Positions 37,834 to 45,455 of a stretch of DNA of 64,000 nucleotides are shown here, in pieces (position 1 is the stretch's first letter; the number at the start of each line of letters is the position of its first letter). The stretch is taken from the NCBI RefSeq assembly GCF_003284725.1, contig NZ_PGTO01000006.1, forward strand, positions 124,001 to 188,000. The letters are read 5' to 3'. Made by a program: the position numbers and the translations under genes. This DNA comes from Paramagnetospirillum kuznetsovii. GTDB lineage: Bacteria; Pseudomonadota; Alphaproteobacteria; Rhodospirillales; Magnetospirillaceae. The notes below the pieces were generated by a model. The model saw only the letters and a program-made list of their open reading frames with translations, did not search any database and was not told the origin of the DNA.

Positions 37834-38637
37834 CTATTCGTAGGGCGGGCAATGCCTTCCCGCGGGCGAAGTGGTGAATATCTCGCAACCAGTGGCGGTG
37901 ACGCCGATCGAGTGCTCGAACTGCGCCGACAGGGACTTATCCTTGGTCACGGCGGTCCAGCCATCGGCCAATATCTTTGTTTCGGCACGTCCGGCATTGA
38001 TCATGGGCTCGATGGTGAAGAACATGCCTTCCTCCAAGACCACGCCATGGCCCGGGCGGCCGAAATGCATGACGTTGGGGGGCTCGTGAAACACGCGGCC
38101 CAATCCATGGCCGCAGAAGTCGCGGACCACCGAGAAGCGGTGCTTTTCCACGAAGGTTTGGATGACATGGCCGATATCGCCCAAGGTGGCGCCCGGCTTG
38201 ACCACCTCGATGGAGCGCATCAGGGCCTCGTAGGTGATCTCGACCAGCTTGCGGGCCTTCACGCCGACCTTGCCCACATAGTACATGCGCGAGGAATCGC
38301 CGTGCCAGCCGTCCAGGATGGGGGTGACGTCGATATTGAGGATGTCGCCGTCCTCCAGGCGCTTGTCGCCGGGAATGCCGTGGCAGACCACATGGTTGAC
38401 CGAAGTGCAGATGGATTTCGGATAGCCGCGATAGTTCATGGGCGCGTTGACGGCGCCGCGCGCGCTGATGAACTCGGCGCATAGCCTGTCGATTTCGGCG
38501 GTGGTCACGCCCGGCACCACATGGGGGGCGATGAAATCCAATGCCTCGGCGGCTAATCTGCCCGCGCGGCGCATGCCGTCGAAATCGGCGGGGCCATGCA
38601 GGCGAATACCCGAGTTGTCCTGATCGTCCCGTTCCAT
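37834..38637 (-). CDS. map: Methionine aminopeptidase type I
   Basis: A 267-residue MetAP that removes the initiator Met from nascent proteins. The dinuclear metal ligands are visible: Asp in NIDVTPILDGWHGDSS (two Asp), His in DFCGHGLGRVFHEPP, Glu in FFTIEPM, and Glu in SAQFEHSIGVT. Start ATG 38637 behind a GAAGGAT site is preferred; the open frame upstream overlaps sfsA. It lies 32 bases downstream of sfsA on the same strand and probably shares its transcript. Confidence 0.95.
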   Translation of the reverse strand: MERDDQDNSGIRLHGPADFDGMRRAGRLAAEALDFIAPHVVPGVTTAEIDRLCAEFISARGAVNAPMNYRGYPKSICTSVNHVVCHGIPGDKRLEDGDILNIDVTPILDGWHGDSSRMYYVGKVGVKARKLVEITYEALMRSIEVVKPGATLGDIGHVIQTFVEKHRFSVVRDFCGHGLGRVFHEPPNVMHFGRPGHGVVLEEGMFFTIEPMINAGRAETKILADGWTAVTKDKSLSAQFEHSIGVTATGCEIFTTSPAGRHCPPYE

Positions 38638-38669
38638 GCGATCCTTCACGTTCCTGTCACCGCGTCCGA

Positions 38670-39368
38670 TCAGACGCTTAAGGGCAAGGTGCCGCCAATC
38701 TCGATGCCACCCTGCGACAAATGGCAGATATAGCAGATCGCCTCGACGCCGTCCCGCATGGACTGGGCCAGGGCGTTCGCATAGGTGGGGTCGATGTCGG
38801 CGGCCGGGCGAAAGCCGACGCAATCGGCCCGCTGGACCAGATAAACCATCACGGCGCGCTCACCGGCGGCGACGCGGTCACGCAGTTCCGCCAAATGCTT
38901 GGTGCCCCGGACGGTGACGGCATCGGGGAATTCCGCCCAGTCGCCCCGCTTGAGGTGCACGTTCTTCACTTCCACCCAACATTTGGGGCGCGACGGCGAT
39001 TCCAGCAACAGGTCGATGCGCGAATTGACGCCGTATTTCACTTCGCGGCGGATGGAATCGTAGCCCGTCAGTTCCGGGATCAAGCCGTCGCGGACGGCCT
39101 CGGCGACGATCAGGTTGGGATGCGCCGTATTGACGCCGACCAGGTGACCATCGACCACCACCATCTCCCAATTCCATTTCAGCTTGCGCTCGGGATTGGA
39201 GGCGGGCGATAGCCAGACCTCCATGCCGGGGCTGGCGGTGCCCAGCATGGCGCCGGAATTGGCCACATGGACGGTGACGTCCTCGCCGGTATCGAGACGG
39301 ACATCGGCCAGGAAGCGCTTGTAGCGCTTGATCAGGGTGGCGTGGACCAGCGGCGCGGCGAAGCGCAT
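38670..39368 (-). CDS. sfsA: Sugar fermentation stimulation protein homologue
   Basis: A 232-residue SfsA. Family blocks are KRYKRFLADVRLDTGEDVTVHVANSGAMLG, VGVNTAHPNLIVAEA, SRIDLLLE and CWVEVKNVHLKRGDWAEFPDAVTVRGTKHLAEL, the last being a PD-(D/E)xK-like nuclease-type core. The E. coli protein binds DNA and affects maltose gene expression; its enzymatic function is unsettled. ATG 39368 overlaps the stop of the upstream methyltransferase gene (TGATG), so translation is coupled. map follows. Confidence 0.94.
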   Translation of the reverse strand: MRFAAPLVHATLIKRYKRFLADVRLDTGEDVTVHVANSGAMLGTASPGMEVWLSPASNPERKLKWNWEMVVVDGHLVGVNTAHPNLIVAEAVRDGLIPELTGYDSIRREVKYGVNSRIDLLLESPSRPKCWVEVKNVHLKRGDWAEFPDAVTVRGTKHLAELRDRVAAGERAVMVYLVQRADCVGFRPAADIDPTYANALAQSMRDGVEAICYICHLSQGGIEIGGTLPLSV

Positions 39369-40303
39369 CAGGACTTGTCGGCGAGGCAATGATCGCCGAA
39401 GGCCAATCCGCCGCCCCAGCCGCCTCCGATGGCGCCGCCGCCCAGGATGTCGGACAGATGATGCGAGGCGGTGCCGGGATTGGCGGGTTTGGGCAGATCG
39501 GGGTGCGGCGACCAGCCCGTCATGGTCATGACCTGGAAGGTGGCGGGCAGGCGACCGTCCGGCCCGGAGAATTGGCTTTGATAGGCGGCGATGGCGTGCA
39601 GCAGGGTGGCCCGCCGGGTGAGGGATTTGCGCTGCTCGGCCACCGCGTTGCCCTCTCCCATGCCGCGCAGGTCGGCCAGCAGCCGCATGGGATCGGCATA
39701 GGTCACCGGAATGGAATCGCAATCGACCACCGGCAAGGCGAAACCCGCCCGCTGCAGCAAGCCGCCCAGATCCTTGACGTCGGCGAAGGGGGCGACGCGG
39801 GGGGTGACGCCACCTTCCTCGGCCAGTTCGGCCTCCATCAGCGCCTGGCGCAGCTCCGCCAGGGTACCGGCGCCGAACATGGCGGCCAGGAACAGTCCGT
39901 CGGGCTTCAGGATGCGTCGGACCTGGATCAGGGTGCCGGGCAGATCGTTGACCCAATGCAGCGACAGATTGGAGAGCACCAGATCGAAGCTGGCGGGCGC
40001 GAAGGGCAGCCATTCGTCGTCGGCGGCGACGGTCGGATGACCGTTGGCGGCGGCACGGGCCGCCATGCGCGGCGACAGGTCGCATTGCACCAGGGTCTCG
40101 ATTCCGCCGCGACCTCTCAGGGTATCGGCCATTTCCCCGGTATGGCAGCCCAGGTCGAGGGCGACCGGAAAGCGCCGCGTCACGTCGTCAAGGCGATCAG
40201 CCAGCCGTTCGGCCACCTCCCGGACGAGAAAGTCGTGGGCGGCGAAACTGTCGGCGGCGCGGTCTCGGTGCTTGCGCACCAGCGAACGATCGAAGATTTT
40301 CAT
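39368..40303 (-). CDS. SAM-dependent methyltransferase, BioC/NDUFAF5-like
   Basis: A 311-residue class I methyltransferase. The SAM-binding motif is VALDLGCHTGEMADTL (about 52-67), followed by LVQCDLSPRMA and DLVLSNLSLHWVNDLPGTLIQVRRILKPDGLF. The N terminus IFDRSLVRKHRDRAA is typical of the group related to mitochondrial NDUFAF5 and to BioC. The Gly-rich C-terminal end (LGGGAIGGGWGGGL) also fits that group. In alphaproteobacteria this gene often neighbours comF and grxC, as here, and its role is uncertain. Start ATG 40303 matches the family; the open frame has a further Met six codons upstream. It diverges from comF. Confidence 0.85.
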   Translation of the reverse strand: MKIFDRSLVRKHRDRAADSFAAHDFLVREVAERLADRLDDVTRRFPVALDLGCHTGEMADTLRGRGGIETLVQCDLSPRMAARAAANGHPTVAADDEWLPFAPASFDLVLSNLSLHWVNDLPGTLIQVRRILKPDGLFLAAMFGAGTLAELRQALMEAELAEEGGVTPRVAPFADVKDLGGLLQRAGFALPVVDCDSIPVTYADPMRLLADLRGMGEGNAVAEQRKSLTRRATLLHAIAAYQSQFSGPDGRLPATFQVMTMTGWSPHPDLPKPANPGTASHHLSDILGGGAIGGGWGGGLAFGDHCLADKS

Positions 40304-40350
40304 GGACGGGATATATGACATATACGAAGGGTTAGGGGGAAGCGGAGAAG

Positions 40351-41079
40351 ATGCCGGTCAGACTCGCGCGATTCATGATTGACGCTCTGTTGCCGCCGCT
40401 CTGCCTGTCCTGTCATGCCCAGGTCGGCGAGCCGGGAACCCTGTGCCCCGCCTGCTGGTCCAAGCTCGTCTTCGTGGCGCCGCCGTTTTGCGCCTGCTGC
40501 GGCCTTCCCTTCGAGTTCGACATGGGCGCCGACGCCCTGTGCGGCGCCTGTCTCGGCGATCCGCCCCGGTTCGGCCGGGCGCGGGCGGTGTTTCGCTATG
40601 ACGACGCGTCACGGGTGCTGATCCTGCGGCTGAAGCACGGCGACCGGCTGGAAGGCGTTCCCGCCTTCGCCCGTTGGATGGCGCGCGCCGGCGGTGACAT
40701 CCTGGCCGAGGCCGATCTGCTGGTGCCGGTGCCGCTGCATCGCTGGCGGCTGTTGTCACGGCGCTATAATCAAGCGGCGCTGCTGGTCAATGCCCTGGCG
40801 CGGCAAAGCGGCGTGACGGCCATTCCCGATCTGCTGGAGCGGCGGCGGCGGACTCCGCCCCAGGGCCACCTAAACCGAGCCGGGCGCGTCAAGAACGTGG
40901 CAGGCGCCTTCTCGCTCGCCGAGCGGCATAAGCCGACCCTCCAAGGCAAGCGGGTGGTGCTGATCGACGACGTTCTGACCAGCGGCGCCACCGTCGGCGA
41001 ATGCGCCAAGGTTCTGCTGCGGGAGGGAGCGGCGGCGGTGGACGTACTGACCCTGGGACGGGTGATCCGGGTGGAGTGA
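40351..41079 (+). CDS. comF: ComF family phosphoribosyltransferase-like protein
   Basis: A 242-residue double zinc-ribbon plus phosphoribosyltransferase-fold protein. The N-terminal part has CLSCH, CPACW, CACCGLPF and CGACLGD. The PRTase-like part has LKHGDRLEGVPAFARWM, LVPVPLHRWRLLSRRYNQAALL and the PRPP-site signature VVLIDDVLTSGATV. ComF is needed for DNA uptake in naturally competent bacteria and is widely kept elsewhere, perhaps for DNA metabolism. It is followed by grxC after 49 bases. Confidence 0.93.
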   Translation: MPVRLARFMIDALLPPLCLSCHAQVGEPGTLCPACWSKLVFVAPPFCACCGLPFEFDMGADALCGACLGDPPRFGRARAVFRYDDASRVLILRLKHGDRLEGVPAFARWMARAGGDILAEADLLVPVPLHRWRLLSRRYNQAALLVNALARQSGVTAIPDLLERRRRTPPQGHLNRAGRVKNVAGAFSLAERHKPTLQGKRVVLIDDVLTSGATVGECAKVLLREGAAAVDVLTLGRVIRVE

Positions 41080-41128
41080 GCCGCTCGCCTGCGCTATATA
41101 GGTGGCAATGACATGGATGGAGCCCGAG

Positions 41129-41392
41129 ATGGCCGAGATCGAGATCTACACCACCGAAATCTGCCCCTATTGCGTCCGCGCCAAGAAGCTGTTCGACAAG
41201 AAGGGCGCGGCCTATACCGAGATCGACGTCACCACCGACGACGGTTTGCGGCAATATATGACCAACCGGGCAGGCGGCAAGCGCTCGGTGCCGCAGATCT
41301 TCATCGGCGGAATCCATGTGGGCGGCTGCGACGATCTGTACGATCTCGACCGGGCCGGCAAGCTTGATCCCATGCTGGCGGGCGGAGCGTGA
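41129..41392 (+). CDS. grxC: Glutaredoxin 3 (GrxC)
   Basis: An 87-residue dithiol glutaredoxin. The redox site is CPYC in TTEICPYCVRAKKLF, followed by the cis-Pro in RSVPQIFIGG and the GGCDDLYDLD glutathione-binding loop. It reduces disulfides and protein-glutathione adducts with glutathione. ATG 41129 gives the standard N terminus; earlier in-frame ATGs would add a short tail. Its stop overlaps the start of the nitrilase gene (GTGA), coupling the two. Confidence 0.95.
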   Translation: MAEIEIYTTEICPYCVRAKKLFDKKGAAYTEIDVTTDDGLRQYMTNRAGGKRSVPQIFIGGIHVGGCDDLYDLDRAGKLDPMLAGGA

Positions 41393-42222
41393 GGGCCTTC
41401 AAGGCGGCCTGCCTTCAGGTCAACGCCTCCAACGATCTGACGGCCAATTGCGAAGCGGCCGCCAAGCATGCGGTTGACGCCCGCGCCGCCGGGGCCGATT
41501 TGATCCTGATGCCGGAAAACGTCGCCATGATGGAGTGGGGACGCTCCAACATCGTGCTCAAGGCCATGCCGGAAGACGACCATCTGGCGCTGAAATTCTT
41601 CCGCGACTTGGCCCGCGAGATCGGCGTCTGGCTGCATATCGGCAGCCTGCATGTGCTGGTCGATAACGGCATGGTCGCCAATCGCAGCTTCGTGATCCAG
41701 CCCACCGGCGACATCGTGGCGCGCTACGACAAGATCCATATGTTCGACGTGGATCTTGGCCTGGGCGAGGTCTATCGGGAATCCGCCACCTTCACGCCCG
41801 GCGACCAGGCGGTCAGCGTCTCCTTGCCCTGGGGGCGGCTGGGCCTGTCGGTCTGCTATGACCTGCGCTTTCCCCATCTCTATCGGGCGCTGGCCAAGTC
41901 GGGCTGCGACTTCCTGGCGGTGCCCGCCGCCTTTACCCGCACCACCGGTAAGGCTCACTGGCACGTCTTGCTGCGGGCGCGGGCCATCGAGACCGGCTGC
42001 TATGTCTTCGCCCCCGCCCAATGCGGCGAGCATGTCAATGACCGCCAGACCTACGGCCACGCCCTGATCGTCAGCCCTTGGGGTGAAATCCTGGCCGACG
42101 CGCTGGAACAGCCGGGCTGGGTCATGGCCGATATCGATCCGCGCAAGGTGGAAGACGCCCGCAAGAAGATCCCTTGTCTCGACCATGACCGCCCATTCGG
42201 CATGCCGAAGCGGGAATATTAG
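41389..42222 (+). CDS. Carbon-nitrogen hydrolase (nitrilase superfamily)
   Basis: A 277-residue nitrilase-fold amidase. The catalytic Glu-Lys-Cys triad is visible: Glu in LILMPENVAMM, Lys in RYDKIHMFDVDL, Cys in LGLSVCYDLRFPHLYRAL. It belongs near the Nit1/Nit2 branch, which includes omega-amidases and the deaminated-glutathione amidase that repairs a transamination by-product of glutathione. Coupling to a glutaredoxin gene makes the latter attractive, an inference from context. GTG 41389 overlaps the grxC stop codon. Confidence 0.93.
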   Translation: MRAFKAACLQVNASNDLTANCEAAAKHAVDARAAGADLILMPENVAMMEWGRSNIVLKAMPEDDHLALKFFRDLAREIGVWLHIGSLHVLVDNGMVANRSFVIQPTGDIVARYDKIHMFDVDLGLGEVYRESATFTPGDQAVSVSLPWGRLGLSVCYDLRFPHLYRALAKSGCDFLAVPAAFTRTTGKAHWHVLLRARAIETGCYVFAPAQCGEHVNDRQTYGHALIVSPWGEILADALEQPGWVMADIDPRKVEDARKKIPCLDHDRPFGMPKREY

Positions 42223-42289
42223 GCTGTATCGACATTCAGGGGATTCGGCTGATTTCTGGCAGGAACATCTGTCTCGTCGGAATTTTATA

Positions 42290-42377
42290 GCCACAGATGA
42301 ACACAGATACACACAGATGAATTGAGAGATTTCCTTATCTGTGTCCCGCGCAGCGGGTATCTGTGTGCATCTGTGGC
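42290..42377. repeat. Long palindromic repeat of CACAGAT type
   Basis: The left arm GCCACAGATGAACACAGATA (42290-42309) and the right arm TATCTGTGTGCATCTGTGGC (42358-42377) are inverted copies with one mismatch. The arms surround AT-rich DNA and a small GCGCAGC hairpin. It lies between two convergent genes. Confidence 0.8.
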
Positions 42378-42414
42378 CCAATGTCCCTTCTATCCACTTG
42401 AATATCGATTGGCC

Positions 42415-42945
42415 CTAGGGCAGCGCCACCGGCCCCGGTCCGTTGACGGCGCAGAGGCGTTGGACCACCTTGTGGCCGCCCACGATGCCGTCTTCATAGG
42501 CGACGACGTTCAATTCCGCCGTCAGCCGCAACAATTCGCCACGGCCCAGCAGGTGGTCGGGATTGCGCGGACGGCCGAAGGCCTCGTTGCCCAGGGCGAA
42601 GGTCTCGTAGATCAGGACCCCGTCGGTCTCCAAGCTGTCCACCAGCAACGGGAACAGCGGCCGCCACAGATAATTGGTCACCACCACGCAGGCGAAGCGG
42701 CGGCCCATGAGTGGCCAGGGCGAGCCGTCCTCCAGATCGGCGGCGATGCGTTCGGCACCTTGGGCCATGGCGGCTTGCGAGATATCCTTATCCATGGCGA
42801 CCACCGGATGGCCAAGGTCGAGGAACAGCCGGGAATGACGCCCGCCGCCGCAGGCTACATCCAGCACGCATCCCCCTGCCTTGACCAGCGGCGCGAACCG
42901 CGCGACCCAGGGAGATGAATCGGTCTTGAGGGGATCGGCGCCCAT
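42415..42945 (-). CDS. Class I SAM-dependent methyltransferase (TehB-like)
   Basis: A 176-residue small methyltransferase. The SAM site is CVLDVACGGGRHSRLFLDLG, with an acidic end to strand 2 in VVAMDKDISQAA and FACVVVTNYLWRPLFPLLVDSL as the motif IV region. Length and ACGGGRHS resemble TehB-like tellurite-resistance and related small methyltransferases; the substrate is not known. ATG 42945 gives a family-like N terminus, and the longer open frame overlaps the divergent DUF1178 gene. Confidence 0.85.
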   Translation of the reverse strand: MGADPLKTDSSPWVARFAPLVKAGGCVLDVACGGGRHSRLFLDLGHPVVAMDKDISQAAMAQGAERIAADLEDGSPWPLMGRRFACVVVTNYLWRPLFPLLVDSLETDGVLIYETFALGNEAFGRPRNPDHLLGRGELLRLTAELNVVAYEDGIVGGHKVVQRLCAVNGPGPVALP

Positions 42946-43011
42946 GTTGTTCTGTGCTCCACCAAGGACTGGCCGTATAGTGGCCAAAGGGACAACGGGA
43001 AATTTCAGCCG

Positions 43012-43425
43012 ATGATTCTGTTCGAACTGCGCTGCTCCGGCCAGCATCAATTCGAGGCGTGGTTCAAGGATGGCGCCGCCTATGACTCGCTGGCGGCGGC
43101 GGGCCAACTCAATTGCCCGGTCTGCGGCGATGCCAGGATCGAAAAGGCGCTCATGGCGCCGCGCCTTGCCAAGGGGCGCGGCGATGCGCTCGACGTCAAG
43201 GAAGCCATGGGCGAGGTGCGCAAGGTGCTCACCGCGTTCAAGCGCCAAGTGAAGGAAAGCTGCGACTATGTGGGCGAGCGCTTTCCCGAGGAAGCGCGCA
43301 AGATCCACTACGGCGATTCCGAAGCGCGGCCCATCTATGGCGAGGCCACGCCCCAGGAGGCGCAAGACCTCGAGGAAGAAGGCGTCGCCGTCCAGCGCAT
43401 TCCATGGGTGAGCGAGGGGAATTAG
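43012..43425 (+). CDS. DUF1178 family protein
   Basis: A 137-residue protein of the DUF1178 family. It begins MILFELRCSGQHQFEAWF, has a single CPVCG knuckle and an N-terminal Cys that may together bind metal, and ends in the family block IHYGDSEARPIYGEATPQEAQDLEEEG. Function is unknown. Genes of this family commonly neighbour grxC and nitrilase genes in alphaproteobacteria, as here, although a methyltransferase gene and a repeat intervene. Its stop overlaps that of the convergent kinase gene. Confidence 0.92.
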   Translation: MILFELRCSGQHQFEAWFKDGAAYDSLAAAGQLNCPVCGDARIEKALMAPRLAKGRGDALDVKEAMGEVRKVLTAFKRQVKESCDYVGERFPEEARKIHYGDSEARPIYGEATPQEAQDLEEEGVAVQRIPWVSEGN

Positions 43426-45386
43426 GCGGGAACGAACACGCAGCTTGGCGGAAACCGGATGATGACGGTGGTTCCCTGGCCGGGGGCGGTGTCCAGGTCC
43501 AGGGCGCCGCCATGCAGCTCCATCAATGACTTGGCCAGCGGCAGTCCCAGTCCGACGCCTTCGAACCGGCGATCGAGGCCGCTTTCCACTTGGCCGAATG
43601 GCGCCAAGGCCACGGCAATATCGGCCTCGCTCATGCCGATGCCGGTATCGCTCACCATGAAGGCCATACCACCGTCGGCTTCCAGACGGGCGGACAGAGT
43701 GACACTGCCACGCGACAGAGTGAATTTCACCGCGTTGGCCAGCAGGTTCAACAGCACCTGCTTGACGCGTCTGACATCCACCCGAAGGAGCGGCAGACCT
43801 TCTGGAATGGAGGAGATCAAGCGAACCGAGTTCTGTTCGGCGCGGGTGGTGACCAGCCGCAGCGAGGATTCCGCCAGGGTGGTCGGCGCGACATCTTCCA
43901 CCGACAGGGCGAAGGCGCCGATCTCGATGCGCGAGATGTCCAAGATATCGTTGATCATGGCCAGAAGATGCAGGCCGGCCGAATTTATGTCCTGACCATA
44001 GGTGCGGTACTGCTCTCCGACCGGGCCGAATAATTCGCGGCCGATGATCTCGGAAAACCCGATGATGGCATTGAGCGGCGTGCGCAATTCATGGCTCATG
44101 GCCGCCAGGAATTCGCTCTTGGACCGGTTGGCGGATTCCGCCAGGGCCGTCGCCTCGCGCAATTTATCCTCGGTCAGGTGGCGATGGGTCACCTCGTGGG
44201 CGATGACCATCAGACAGGGGATGTCGCCTTTTTCAACCGGATAGGGGGTGATGGTCATCTCGTACCAGCGTCCGTGGGATTCATCCTCGAAATGGATGGC
44301 GCGCGCTTCCACCAGTGCTTGCTGGGCATAGGACGCACGGCTGGCCCTCACCTCGGTCGGCATCAGAGCATAGATGTTCTCGCCGATCAGAGATTGCTTC
44401 GTTCGCCGGTAGGCGGTGGCGCCACCCTCGTTGAGGTCGATGATGGTTCCGTCCAAGGTGAATAGGAAGGTGATCAGTCCGGGGGCGTCCAGCATGGTGC
44501 GCGCCATGGTCATGGCGGCGCGCAAGGATTGTTCCGCCTGATGCCTGCCGGTGACGTTGGTGAAGGTGCTGATGAAGCCGCGCCCTGGGATGGGGTTGCC
44601 GCGCACCTCCACCACGGTGCCATCCGGCCGCACGCGGTCGAAGGAATGCGGCTGCATGCGGCGGGCGAGTTCAACTCTCTCGCGGGCCAATTCCTGGGGA
44701 TTGCCGGGGCCGTATTCGCCGCGCTGGGCGTTGTACAACATGAAATCCTCGAACGGCTTGCCCGGAACGTTGAATTCCGGCGGAACCTGGGTCAGTTCGA
44801 AGAAACCGTCATTGGCGACCACGAGTTTCAAATCGTTGTCGAACACGCTGGCGCCTTGCGGCATGTGGCGGACGGTGGCTTCCAGCATTTCGGCGTAGGC
44901 CCGGTGGCGTTCCTCGCTTTGTTGCAGGGCGCGGGTGCGCCGCTCGACCATTTGATCCAGCCGTTCGTTGGATTCGCGCAGATTGTCGGTGACTTGATGG
45001 GCGACGGTGATGTCGGTATAGCTGGTGACGAAACCGCCGCCGGGCAGGGGATTGCCGATGATTTCGATGATCCGCCCATCGGGTCGGGTCCGTTCGGTGC
45101 GATGATGCTTGAACAGCCTGGCGCGGCTGACCCGCTCGGCGACCAGGGCTTCGGGATCACCGGGGCCGTATTCACCAAGCTCGGCGTTGTAGCGCATGAT
45201 GTCCTCGAATGCGGCCCCCCTGCGCAGTAGGTGGGGCGGCAGGTGGAACATCTCGGCGAAACGTCCGTTCCACAGCACAAGACGTAAATTCTGATCGAAT
45301 ACCGAGATGGCCTGTTCCAAATGGTCGAGAACGCCCTGCATCACGGCGATGTCGATCGGCGTCTCGTTCCGGTGGTCCAGGGTCAT
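43422..45386 (-). CDS. PAS-domain sensor histidine kinase
   Basis: A 654-residue soluble kinase. Two similar N-terminal PAS domains of the PAS_7 type (about 15-130 and 165-285) each carry an ELGEYGPGDPE / QRGEYGPGNPQ-like block and GNPLPGGGF / GNPIPGRGF. A third PAS (about 300-415), a HisKA domain with phospho-His in MSHELRTPLNAIIGF, and HATPase_c with NLLANAVKF, DTGIGM and GVGLGLPLAKS follow. There is no TM and no receiver domain, so a separate response regulator must exist. It lies 69 bases downstream of the MBL-cNMP-hemerythrin fusion gene on the same strand, which suggests a sensing unit. Confidence 0.93.
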   Translation of the reverse strand: MTLDHRNETPIDIAVMQGVLDHLEQAISVFDQNLRLVLWNGRFAEMFHLPPHLLRRGAAFEDIMRYNAELGEYGPGDPEALVAERVSRARLFKHHRTERTRPDGRIIEIIGNPLPGGGFVTSYTDITVAHQVTDNLRESNERLDQMVERRTRALQQSEERHRAYAEMLEATVRHMPQGASVFDNDLKLVVANDGFFELTQVPPEFNVPGKPFEDFMLYNAQRGEYGPGNPQELARERVELARRMQPHSFDRVRPDGTVVEVRGNPIPGRGFISTFTNVTGRHQAEQSLRAAMTMARTMLDAPGLITFLFTLDGTIIDLNEGGATAYRRTKQSLIGENIYALMPTEVRASRASYAQQALVEARAIHFEDESHGRWYEMTITPYPVEKGDIPCLMVIAHEVTHRHLTEDKLREATALAESANRSKSEFLAAMSHELRTPLNAIIGFSEIIGRELFGPVGEQYRTYGQDINSAGLHLLAMINDILDISRIEIGAFALSVEDVAPTTLAESSLRLVTTRAEQNSVRLISSIPEGLPLLRVDVRRVKQVLLNLLANAVKFTLSRGSVTLSARLEADGGMAFMVSDTGIGMSEADIAVALAPFGQVESGLDRRFEGVGLGLPLAKSLMELHGGALDLDTAPGQGTTVIIRFPPSCVFVPA

Positions 45387-45455
45387 TCTTGCTCCTAGGG
45401 ATCTTCTTTCCTCCCGCGGCTCGAACGGGGAGGAGGTACCGAGTGGCGATGCTGC

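Noticed and set aside
42290-42377. CRISPR-like array of CACAGAT units
   Set aside because: The units are overlapping parts of one inverted repeat, with no regular repeat-spacer periodicity.
44529-45230. Plus-strand frame antisense to the PAS kinase
   Set aside because: Shadow of the PAS repeats, with no motif of its own.
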